Origin: Lachnospiraceae bacterium
Lineage (GTDB): Bacteria; Bacillota; Clostridia; Lachnospirales; Lachnospiraceae
Direction of reading: 5' to 3'
Length of the DNA: 61,537 nt
NCBI GenBank assembly: GCA_017543445.1
Contig: JAFYGB010000083.1
Span: 1-61,537 of the forward strand
Shown here piece after piece: positions 28,855-35,745 of this stretch. The position numbers and the translations under genes are program-made. The notes beneath the pieces were generated by a model. The model saw nothing but the letters and a program-made list of their open reading frames with translations. It had not been told where the DNA came from and ran no database searches. Position 1 is the first letter of the stretch, and each line of letters begins with the position of its first letter.

Positions 28855-29481
28855 ATGGATCACATTACCGTTTCGAAGGAAGGCTTCGGTGAATATGAAG
28901 AGAAGAAATCACGCTTTCTGGCGTTTGTTTTTCCGGTGCAGTCGGAGGAAGAGGTGCTGGCGCGGATCGAAGCTCACAAAAAGAAGTACTGGGATGCCCG
29001 GCATAATTGCTATGCGTACATTCTGGGCGAGGACAGGGCGCTTATGCGTTTTTCCGACGACGGGGAGCCTGGTGGAACGGCCGGCCGGCCCATGCTCGAC
29101 GTGCTTTCGGGTCGCGGACTGACGAACGTCTGCGTCATCGTTACGCGGTATTTTGGTGGTGTGCTTTTGGGGACCGGCGGTCTGGTGCGCGCGTATTCGC
29201 AGGCGACGGCCGCGGCGGTTGCAGACGCACAGCCTGTGAAGAAGATCCTCGTCGACCGCATGGAACTGGCGATCGAATACACCGAACTGGGTAAGGTGCA
29301 GTACCTCTTGGCGAGGGAAGAATTGACCCCGGAGGCCATTCACTATGAGTCCGACGTGAAGGTTTACGTGGGCCTGCCGCGGGATCGTGCCGAGGGGATC
29401 CTGAAGGCGCTGACGAACGCCGTGAACGGGAAGATCCGGTACGAAAAGATCGGCGAAGGCTACGCGGACGCGCCGGTGTGA
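28855..29481 (+). CDS. YigZ/IMPACT family protein
   Basis: 208-residue protein of the YigZ/IMPACT family. The N-terminal domain has KKSRFLAFVFPV, DARHNCYAYILG, RFSDDGEPGGTAGRP and VIVTRYFGGVLLGTGGLVRAY; the smaller C-terminal domain follows from about residue 135. Family members are linked to translation regulation in eukaryotes (IMPACT), but the bacterial role is unclear. The ATG at 28855 follows AGGAGC; the longer frame from 28630 would run across the promoter. It appears monocistronic. Confidence 0.92.
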   Translation: MDHITVSKEGFGEYEEKKSRFLAFVFPVQSEEEVLARIEAHKKKYWDARHNCYAYILGEDRALMRFSDDGEPGGTAGRPMLDVLSGRGLTNVCVIVTRYFGGVLLGTGGLVRAYSQATAAAVADAQPVKKILVDRMELAIEYTELGKVQYLLAREELTPEAIHYESDVKVYVGLPRDRAEGILKALTNAVNGKIRYEKIGEGYADAPV

Positions 29482-29527
29482 GCGGAGCCTGGCAGTGGAT
29501 ATACCTTGTGTATTTCTTCAAAAAACA

Positions 29528-29555
29528 CTTGCAATCGAAAGAAAACGTGCTAAAA
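29528..29555 (+). promoter_or_regulatory. promoter of typA
   Basis: TTGCAA at 29528-29533, a 16-base spacer and TAAAAT at 29550-29555. Confidence 0.65.
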
Positions 29556-29631
29556 TACATTGGGATTGCGTTTCTGCGCATTTCGGTCCCAGTGATAGAG
29601 TTAAGAAGAGAAGAGTTAGAGAGAGGTTTAT

Positions 29632-31467
29632 ATGCAGTCTATAAGAGAAGATGTAAGAAACGTTGCGATCATTGCCCACGTAGACCACGGTAAAACGACG
29701 CTGGTCGACGGCCTGCTGAAGCAGAGCGGTGTGTTCCGCGAGAACCAGGAAGTGGCGGAGCGCGTCATGGACTCCAACGATATCGAGCGCGAGCGCGGCA
29801 TTACCATTTTGTCGAAAAACACTGCGGTTTACTATAAGGATACAAAGATCAATATCGTCGATACGCCTGGACATGCCGATTTCGGCGGCGAGGTAGAGCG
29901 TGTCCTGAAGATGGTCGACGGCGTTATCCTGGTCGTTGACGCTTTCGAAGGTGCGATGCCCCAGACGAAGTTCGTGCTTCGTAAGGCGCTGGAACTGGAT
30001 CTGTCCCTGATCGTCTGCATCAATAAGATCGACCGTCCCGAGGCGCGCCCCGCGGAGGTCATCGACGAGGTGCTCGAGCTTCTGCTCGAACTCGATGCGA
30101 ACGATAAGCAGCTCGACTGCCCGTTCATCTATGCGTCCGCGAAGTCCGGCTTTGCCGTTCGCAACCTGGACGATCCGAAGGAGAATATGATCCCGCTGCT
30201 GGAGACCATCGTGGAGAGCATCCCGGCGCCGGAAGGCGACCCGGACGAGCCCGGCCGCATCCTCATCAGCACCATCGATTACAACGAGTACGTAGGTCGT
30301 ATCGGTATCGGTAAGATCGAAGACGGTACGCTGCACGTGAACCAGGATATGTTCCTGGTCAATGCACACGATCTGTCGAAAAAGCAGCGTGTGAAGATCA
30401 GCCGTCTGTATGAATTCGACGGTTTGAATAAAGTAGAAGTTAACGAAGCGAAGTACGGTGCCATCGTGGCGATCTCCGGTATCACCGAGATCCACATCGG
30501 CGACACGCTTTGCGCCGAAGAGGGCATGGAGCCCATTCCGTTCCAGAAGATCTCCGAGCCGACATTGTCCATGGATTTCGTGGTCAATGACAGTCCGTTC
30601 GCGGGCCAGGAGGGTAAGTTCGTAACTTCCCGCCACCTGCGTGAACGTCTGTTCCGCGAACTGAACACCGACGTCAGCCTGCGTGTGGAGGAGACCGATT
30701 CGACCGATACCTTTAAGGTTTCCGGCCGTGGCGAGCTCCATCTGTCCGTCCTGATCGAAAATATGCGCCGTGAGGGTTATGAATTTGCCGTAAGTAAGGC
30801 ACAGGTCCTGACCCGCACCGACGAGCGCAACCGCCTGCTCGAACCCATGGAGCTGGCATATGTCGATGTTCCGGATGAGTTTTCCGGTAACGTAATCCAG
30901 AAGCTCAGTTCCCGTAAGGGCGAGCTGCAGGGCATGTCCACCGCGAACACCGGCGGCTATACCCGTCTTGAATTACGCATTCCCGCGCGCGGACTGATCG
31001 GTTACCGCGGCGAATTTATGACTGACACGAAGGGTAATGGTATCCTGAATACCGTATTCGACGGATATGACCTTTGGGCCGGTGATATCACCTACCGCAA
31101 GCAGGGCTCGCTCATCGCGTTTGAAACCGGCGAGGCGGTAACCTACGGACTCTTCAACGCGCAGGAGCGTGGTACGCTCTTCATCGGCGCGGGCGAGAAG
31201 GTCTACGCCGGTATGGTCATTGGCCAGAACGGTAAGCCCGAGGATGTGGAGGTCAATGTCTGCAAGAAGAAGCAGCTGACCAACACGCGTTCTTCTGCGG
31301 CCGACGAGGCGCTTCGTCTGATCACGCCGAAGGTCATGAGCCTGGAGCAGTGCCTGGAGTTCATCGACACCGATGAATACCTGGAGGTAACACCGAAGTC
31401 CCTGCGTATCCGCAAGAAGATCCTGGATCCGATCATGAGAAAACGCGCAGGCTTCAAAAAAGGTTGA
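29632..31467 (+). CDS. typA: ribosome-associated GTPase TypA/BipA
   Basis: 611-residue translational GTPase related to EF-G and LepA, involved in 50S assembly and stress or cold growth. G motifs are canonical: [12 protein letters not shown] (G1), RERGITI (G2), DTPGHADF (G3) and [10 protein letters not shown] (G4). Domains II, III, V and the TypA-specific C-terminal region follow, including [13 protein letters not shown]. It is transcribed alone from the promoter just upstream and ends in a repeat-derived hairpin that can act as terminator. Confidence 0.97.
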   Translation: MQSIREDVRNVAIIAHVDHGKTTLVDGLLKQSGVFRENQEVAERVMDSNDIERERGITILSKNTAVYYKDTKINIVDTPGHADFGGEVERVLKMVDGVILVVDAFEGAMPQTKFVLRKALELDLSLIVCINKIDRPEARPAEVIDEVLELLLELDANDKQLDCPFIYASAKSGFAVRNLDDPKENMIPLLETIVESIPAPEGDPDEPGRILISTIDYNEYVGRIGIGKIEDGTLHVNQDMFLVNAHDLSKKQRVKISRLYEFDGLNKVEVNEAKYGAIVAISGITEIHIGDTLCAEEGMEPIPFQKISEPTLSMDFVVNDSPFAGQEGKFVTSRHLRERLFRELNTDVSLRVEETDSTDTFKVSGRGELHLSVLIENMRREGYEFAVSKAQVLTRTDERNRLLEPMELAYVDVPDEFSGNVIQKLSSRKGELQGMSTANTGGYTRLELRIPARGLIGYRGEFMTDTKGNGILNTVFDGYDLWAGDITYRKQGSLIAFETGEAVTYGLFNAQERGTLFIGAGEKVYAGMVIGQNGKPEDVEVNVCKKKQLTNTRSSAADEALRLITPKVMSLEQCLEFIDTDEYLEVTPKSLRIRKKILDPIMRKRAGFKKG

Positions 31468-31472
31468 TATAG

Positions 31473-31512
31473 AATGTGTCAAAGGGGACGGTTCCCTTTG
31501 ACACATTTTTTT
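31473..31512 (+). terminator. GGGGACGGTTC-type repeat, copy 2, serving as typA terminator
   Basis: AATGTGTCAAAGGG pairs with CCCTTTGACACATT around GACGGTT, followed by seven T. It is a member of the dispersed palindrome family and has the form of a good rho-independent terminator. Confidence 0.85.
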
Positions 31513-31522
31513 ATTTGAGAAC

Positions 31523-31779
31523 GGCCCGGACCCCTTCCGCGGGATGCGTTCGTTCGCGGTCAGTTCGCTCGCTGTGAAAAACAAACCACTCATTCGATGA
31601 CGGATTTGAGGGGGCCCGCTTCGACTTCGGCAGTTTCCTTTATGGAAACTACCTCAGCTCGCGCGAAAAGCGATCTCGGAAATCGCTTTTCTCCCCTCAT
31701 CCGTCATCTCACTTGTGGTGTTTTTCTACAACTCGTTCAAATGCCCGCTCTCAAACGCATCCCGCGGAGGCACCGGGCC
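31523..31779. repeat. 257-bp imperfect inverted repeat
   Basis: The left end GGCCCGG...CCGCGGGATGCGTT is matched by AACGCATCCCGCGG...CCGGGCC at the right end. Further in, GATGACGGAT...GAGGGG pairs with CCCCTCATCCGTCATC, and GAAAAAC with GTTTTTC. Two small hairpins lie in the middle (GCAGTTTCC/GGAAACTACC and AAAAGCGAT/ATCGCTTTT). It is flanked at equal distance (15 bases) by repeat copies 2 and 3. No credible coding frame is present. Confidence 0.8.
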
Positions 31780-31794
31780 TTCCTCTACACAGTG

Positions 31795-31829
31795 AATGTG
31801 ACAAGGGGGACGGTTCCGTTTGACACATT
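31795..31829. repeat. GGGGACGGTTC-type palindromic repeat, copy 3
   Basis: AATGTGACAAGGG and TTTGACACATT ends around GGACGGTTC. Same orientation as copies 2 and 4. Confidence 0.85.
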
Positions 31830-31868
31830 GCGGGGCGGAGGAGCGGAGAACTTCATTTTGGGTAGAGG

Positions 31869-31903
31869 AATGTGACAAGGGGGACGGTTCTGTTTGACAC
31901 ATT
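31869..31903. repeat. GGGGACGGTTC-type palindromic repeat, copy 4
   Basis: AATGTGACAAGGG and TTTGACACATT ends around GGACGGTTC; 32 of 35 or more bases match copy 3 by eye. Confidence 0.85.
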
Positions 31904-31916
31904 TTTGAGTGGGGGG

Positions 31917-31998
31917 TATCACGGCGTGGGGGACCCGTCAAGGCTGGGCCGCCTGCGGCGGTGCTTCGCAGCATTGACCGCCTCCCCGCGCCGTGATA
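31917..31998. repeat. ATCAC...GTCAAGGC hairpin, member 1
   Basis: Outer stem TATCACGGCG/CGCCGTGATA, inner GTCAAGGCTG...CATTGAC and CCGCC/GGCGG. A related hairpin with a different outer stem is at 32122-32202. Confidence 0.8.
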
Positions 31999-32002
31999 TG
32001 TG

Positions 32003-32116
32003 GTGATCAAGGTCAATGTAAGATGGATTGCGCCACTTACATTGGCCAGAGAGGGATTTTGATATTCCCTTGGCCGTTGGGGACGGCGTAAGCCGGCTTA
32101 CAACGGTCTTGATTAC
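32003..32116. repeat. three-way-junction palindrome between the two ATCAC hairpins
   Basis: Outer stem GTGATCAAG/CTTGATTAC encloses two stem-loops: GTCAATGTAAG/CTTACATTGGC and GGCCGTTG/CAACGGTC (with an inner GGC/GCC stem). Several pairs are G-T wobbles. The fold was drawn by eye. Confidence 0.65.
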
Positions 32117-32121
32117 TGCGA

Positions 32122-32202
32122 ATCACACTGGAAGGGACTTGTCAAGGCTGCGTTAGCACCGCCGTAGGCGGCTCGGCCTTGACCGCTCCCTTCCAGTGTG
32201 AT
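32122..32202. repeat. ATCAC...GTCAAGGC hairpin, member 2
   Basis: Outer stem ATCACACTGGAAGGGA/TCCCTTCCAGTGTGAT, inner GTCAAGGC/GCCTTGAC and CCGCC/GGCGG around GTA. It shares the inner motifs with member 1 while the outer stem has different but still complementary bases. Confidence 0.8.
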
Positions 32203-32357
32203 ACCCCTCCCCGGAGTTTTGGTGAGCTGTGGGTGGGACAATTCTCTTTTAAGCATTTCATTATTGTGTGTGTGGCAGGGCGCTGAATATCGTAACCGTG
32301 ACTGAGCATGTGATCGAGATGATGAAAAACACCGCGAACGAGATGCCGGATGAAGGG

Positions 32358-32442
32358 AAAAATCGGTCTCCGAGACCGATTTTTAGCTAGTTGAGGTCGT
32401 TTTCGTGTCAGGCGGGAGCCTGGCGCTATCAGGAAAACGACC
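32358..32442. repeat. two adjacent perfect hairpins
   Basis: AAAAATCGGTCT/AGACCGATTTTT with a CCG loop (32358-32384), then GGTCGTTTTC/GAAAACGACC enclosing CAGGC/GCCTG (32395-32442). The first could terminate transcription. Between 32213 and 32357 I see nothing recognisable. Confidence 0.7.
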
Positions 32443-32567
32443 GAAATCGAAGCGGTACCTTCAAATCCGGCAGTGAGGTGAGCGGTATGTTTTTCACATC
32501 GCAGTGAACTGTCTCAGGAGCGGTTACGATAGTCAGCGCCTTGAGCCACGTTCGCAATGTTGGGCTG

Positions 32568-32629
32568 ATGTGACAAAAAGAACCGTCCCCATTGTCACAT
32601 TCAAAAAGAACCGTCCCCATTGACGCATT
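32568..32629. repeat. GGGGACGGTTC-type palindromic repeats, copies 5 and 6 in tandem
   Basis: Two overlapping copies of ...AAAAAGAACCGTCCCCATTG... in the orientation opposite to copies 2-4: ATGTGACA...TGTCACAT at 32568-32600 and ATTCAAAAAG...TTGACGCATT up to 32629. They stop 15 bases before the dapA promoter. Confidence 0.85.
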
Positions 32630-32644
32630 TCTGAAAGTTGGGGG

Positions 32645-32673
32645 TTGACAAGGGGGAGACATCGAACTATAAT
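32645..32673 (+). promoter_or_regulatory. consensus promoter of dapA-dapB
   Basis: Perfect TTGACA at 32645-32650, a 17-base spacer and perfect TATAAT at 32668-32673. Confidence 0.93.
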
Positions 32674-32714
32674 ACATCTAACGTTGAAGCAGTCCACTGC
32701 GAGACGTTGAACCA

Positions 32715-32889
32715 ATTAAAGTAGAGGTTGCGCGAATGAAGAGTAGCGGATCGGATGCGGCGGCGCAGACGAGGGTCCGTGAAAGGCAAACGCGCCGAAG
32801 GATGTGATGAGACCGCGGGTCACAGTCCTGGGCATGAGGCGAACAGCTTTATGACTGTCATCCAAAGACGGATGGGGCGCTGCTTAATT
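32715..32889 (+). ncRNA. lysine riboswitch (L box)
   Basis: The leader of dapA carries the L-box landmarks in order: GTAGAGGTTGCGCGAATGAAG followed by AGTA, the CCGTGAAAGGCAAACGCGCC-GAAGG block, a long central arm, CCTGGGCATGAGGCGAACAGC with GACTGTCATCC, and a closing GGGGCGCTGCTT that pairs back to AAGTAG. These match the Bacillus lysC leader pattern as I know it. Lysine binding should favour the downstream terminator and shut off dapA-dapB. Boundaries are approximate. Confidence 0.9.
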
Positions 32890-32931
32890 ATGTGTGATCA
32901 TAGAATAGTTTTATTCCCGTAGACACATAGA

Positions 32932-32966
32932 AGGAGCTGACCGATCGGTCAGCTCCTGTTTTTTTA
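32932..32966 (+). terminator. riboswitch-controlled terminator
   Basis: Perfect palindrome AGGAGCTGACCG/CGGTCAGCTCCT followed by a G and seven T. An upstream TATGTGT/ACACATA pair between aptamer and terminator may be part of the switching structure. Confidence 0.92.
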
Positions 32967-33035
32967 GCAACGAACCTTCCTTTCACCCGGACTTGCCAGG
33001 GCAAGCCGTGAACGTATCGTAAAAGGAGGTACAAA

Positions 33036-33923
33036 ATGTCAATTTTCACAGGAGCCGGTGTAGCCATCGTTACACCATTCAACGAGGATCTTTCCGTTAA
33101 CTACGAGGTATTCGCGCAGATCATCGAGGACCAGATCGCAAACCACACGGACGCGATCATTGTCTGCGGAACCACAGGTGAGGCGTCCACCCTCACACAC
33201 GAAGAGCATCTCGACTGCATCCGCTTTGCGGTAAAGCAGGTCAACCACCGTATCCCGGTCATCGCCGGTACCGGTTCCAACTGCACTGAGACAGCGATCT
33301 ACCTATCTCAGGAAGCAGAGAAGGCAGGCGCAGACGCGCTTTTGCTCGTTTCCCCTTACTACAATAAGGCGACACAGAAGGGCCTGTACGAGCACTTCGC
33401 AGCAATCGCACACAGTGTGAAGCTGCCCGTTATCCTGTACAATATCCCCGGCCGTACGGGCGTGAACATCACCCCCGCGACCATCGTTAAGCTTGCTAAA
33501 GAAGTTGATAATATCGTAGCGGTTAAGGAAGCCAGCGGCGATTTCAAGCAGATCGCGACATTGATCAGCATGGCAGACGGTTGCCTCGATGTTTACTCGG
33601 GCAATGATGACCAGATCGTTCCTTTGCTCGCTCTCGGCGGAAAGGGTGTTATCTCCGTATTGTCGAACGTTATGCCGCAGTACACGCACGATATGTGCCA
33701 GGCATACTTTGACGGCGACACCGCAAAGGCGACGAAGATGCAGATCGACGCGATTCCGCTGATTCTGGCACTGTTTTGCGAGGTGAACCCCATCCCGGTA
33801 AAGGATGCGATGCGCCTGCTCGGATATAACAGCGGCCACTGCCGCCGCCCGCTCACGGACATGGAGCCGGAGCACCTGGAGGTCCTGCGTAAGGAGCTCG
33901 TTAAGATGGGAGTGATCGATTGA
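33036..33923 (+). CDS. dapA: 4-hydroxy-tetrahydrodipicolinate synthase
   Basis: Condenses pyruvate with aspartate semialdehyde, the first step specific to diaminopimelate and lysine synthesis. The 295-residue TIM-barrel protein has GTTGEASTL, the YNIPGRTG motif with the catalytic tyrosine and AVKEASGDF with the Schiff-base lysine. AAGGAGG precedes the ATG. It is regulated by the lysine riboswitch in its leader. Its stop codon overlaps the dapB start (TGATG). Confidence 0.97.
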   Translation: MSIFTGAGVAIVTPFNEDLSVNYEVFAQIIEDQIANHTDAIIVCGTTGEASTLTHEEHLDCIRFAVKQVNHRIPVIAGTGSNCTETAIYLSQEAEKAGADALLLVSPYYNKATQKGLYEHFAAIAHSVKLPVILYNIPGRTGVNITPATIVKLAKEVDNIVAVKEASGDFKQIATLISMADGCLDVYSGNDDQIVPLLALGGKGVISVLSNVMPQYTHDMCQAYFDGDTAKATKMQIDAIPLILALFCEVNPIPVKDAMRLLGYNSGHCRRPLTDMEPEHLEVLRKELVKMGVID

Positions 33924-34696
33924 TGGTACGTGTGATCTTACATGGTTGCAATGGTAAGATGGGCCGCGTTTTGGACGGCATCATCTCGAAAGAAGAGCCG
34001 AATATGGAAGTGGTAGCCGGCGTCGATCCGTACGACGGCATCACGAATCCCTATCCTGTATTTCCCTCGATCAAAGACTGTACAGTCGACGCCGATGTCA
34101 TCATCGACTTCGCATCCGCAAAGGCGGTCGATGATCTTTTGGACTATGCGCTGGCGAAGAAGGTCCCGGTGGTTTTGTGCACGACCGGCCTGACACCCGA
34201 GCAGATCGCGCGGGTAGGAGAGGCTTCGAAGAGCGTAGCCATCCTTCGTTCGGCCAATATGTCGCTGGGCATCAACCTGCTTCTGCAGCTGGTGAAGAAG
34301 GCGGCCGTCGTTCTGTCGGACAGTGGTTTCGACATCGAGATCGTGGAGCGTCATCACAACCAGAAGCTGGATGCGCCGAGCGGAACTGCACTCGCATTGG
34401 CCGACAGCATCAACGACGCGTTGGATCAGTCGCTGGAGTATGTATTCGACCGTTCCCAGGTGCGCAAAAAGCGTGAGAAGAAGGAACTCGGAATCAGTGC
34501 GGTTCGCGGCGGAAGCATCGTCGGCGAGCACGAGATCGTCTTCGCCGGACTGGATGAAGTCATCGAGTTCAAGCACACTGCATATTCGAAGTCGATCTTC
34601 GCTAAGGGCGCAGTATCCGCAGCGAAATATTTGTTTGATAAAGGACCCGGCCTGTACGATATGCAGCAGGTGATCGCGGCACAGACAGAAGAATAA
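33923..34696 (+). CDS. dapB: 4-hydroxy-tetrahydrodipicolinate reductase
   Basis: Reduces the DapA product with NAD(P)H. The 257-residue protein has the Rossmann start VILHGCNGKMG, the catalytic block VERHHNQKLDAPSGTALALAD and the GEHEIVFAG motif. The ATG shares its A with the dapA TGA, so translation is coupled; an in-frame TTG one codon earlier is a less likely start. Both genes share promoter and riboswitch. Confidence 0.97.
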   Translation: MVRVILHGCNGKMGRVLDGIISKEEPNMEVVAGVDPYDGITNPYPVFPSIKDCTVDADVIIDFASAKAVDDLLDYALAKKVPVVLCTTGLTPEQIARVGEASKSVAILRSANMSLGINLLLQLVKKAAVVLSDSGFDIEIVERHHNQKLDAPSGTALALADSINDALDQSLEYVFDRSQVRKKREKKELGISAVRGGSIVGEHEIVFAGLDEVIEFKHTAYSKSIFAKGAVSAAKYLFDKGPGLYDMQQVIAAQTEE

Positions 34697-34707
34697 AGAG
34701 TTTTGAA

Positions 34708-34750
34708 GGCTGTCGTACGGGCGAATGTCCGTGCGCGGCCTTTTATTGTT
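34708..34750 (+). terminator. imperfect terminator after dapB
   Basis: GGC-TGTCGTACGG pairs imperfectly with CCGTGCGCGGCC, followed by TTTTATTGTTTTT. Confidence 0.6.
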
Positions 34751-34806
34751 TTTCGGCCAGAAAGAATCAAAGGCCGGAGAGGATCCCGAAGGAGAGGAAA
34801 GAAGGA

Positions 34807-35589
34807 ATGCTGGCACTTTCATCCATGATCATTACCCCTGTAAACGGCGTTTTCATCGGCACATTTGTCGCCTTCATCGCCCTGCTCGTAGTCGCGAGCC
34901 TACTGGTGCGAGAAAAGAGCGAGAAGACGAAGAAAACCGTCTTGATCTCGGCGTGCGTCGTGACGCTGATCGGCTTTATCGTATATAAATACTTCCTGTC
35001 GATCGATGACGAGTGGGACCGCCTGAACGCGGGCATGGGCGGCTTCAACTGGTGGGGCGAGCTGCCGTTCCAGCTGTGCAACGTCAACATGATCCTGATC
35101 CCGGTCGCGGTTTTGCTGAAGAACCGTTCCATGATGTGTTTCTGCTTCTTCCTGGGACCGCTGGGCGCCATGATGGCAATCTTCATGCCGGGCACCGGTT
35201 TCGACGGCTACTCGCTGCTCCTGCCGCGCATGCTGGGCTACTACGGAACTCACTTCATGGTGGTGATCGAAGGCTGGGCCATCGTGACCTTCGGCCTGTT
35301 TAAGCCGACGCTTAAGGACCTGCCGAAGGCGGTGCTTACGTCGTTGCTGATCGCATTTGCCGCGTTCGTATTGAGCATGATCTTACGCTGGACCGGCCTG
35401 CACGAAGGCGCCAACTATTTCTTCACGGTGGAGACGGAGGGCAATGCGCTCCTGGACCTCTTCCACAGCTGGCTGCCGTTCCCGTTTTTGTACATCGTGC
35501 TGTGCACCTTGATCCTGGTGCCGTACATGCTTTTGATAACCGTTCCGCTGACATTGATCGGACGGAAAAAACCGAAGGAGAAGGGGTGA
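34807..35589 (+). CDS. YwaF-family membrane protein
   Basis: 260-residue polytopic membrane protein with about seven hydrophobic segments. The NWWGELPFQLCNVNMILIPV segment between helices resembles the LPLHLC-type motif of the YwaF/TIGR02206 family of unknown function. A paired YGTHFMVVIEG block in a later helix also fits. It lies alone between the dapAB terminator and its own terminator, with an AAGGA signal before the ATG. No promoter stood out. The role is unknown. Confidence 0.75.
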   Translation: MLALSSMIITPVNGVFIGTFVAFIALLVVASLLVREKSEKTKKTVLISACVVTLIGFIVYKYFLSIDDEWDRLNAGMGGFNWWGELPFQLCNVNMILIPVAVLLKNRSMMCFCFFLGPLGAMMAIFMPGTGFDGYSLLLPRMLGYYGTHFMVVIEGWAIVTFGLFKPTLKDLPKAVLTSLLIAFAAFVLSMILRWTGLHEGANYFFTVETEGNALLDLFHSWLPFPFLYIVLCTLILVPYMLLITVPLTLIGRKKPKEKG

Positions 35590-35611
35590 GTAAGCCCCTT
35601 CTTCTTTTATA
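35576..35611 (+). terminator. terminator after the YwaF-family gene
   Basis: AGAAGGGG/CCCCTTCT stem that includes the end of the gene, loop TGAGTAAG, then CTTCTTTTAT. Confidence 0.75.
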
Positions 35612-35617
35612 TTTTTC

Positions 35618-35646
35618 TTGACATTTTCCGCCTGCTTTAGTAAAAT
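35618..35646 (+). promoter_or_regulatory. promoter of the EF-G-like gene
   Basis: TTGACA at 35618-35623, a 17-base spacer and TAAAAT at 35641-35646. Confidence 0.85.
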
Positions 35647-35745
35647 GATACCAGATGTTTGAATGGACCCGAAACGAGAGCGAAACGCGTTAGGGAAAGA
35701 ATCTTGTGAACAGGTTTCGAAAAACAAAACACGGAGGTAAACAAC

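Noticed and set aside
31597-31875. 92-codon open frame in the typA-dapA gap
   Set aside because: It lies inside the large inverted repeat and two palindrome copies; the apparent protein is only the repeat translated.
31726-32016. 96-codon minus-strand frame containing CQ.EPSPL-type repeats
   Set aside because: The repeated peptide is the GAACCGTCCCC repeat read in frame, which also appears in other spurious frames of the window.
31473-32629. CRISPR-like array suggested by repeated units
   Set aside because: Repeats are palindromic, differ in orientation and spacing, and no cas genes or uniform spacers are present.
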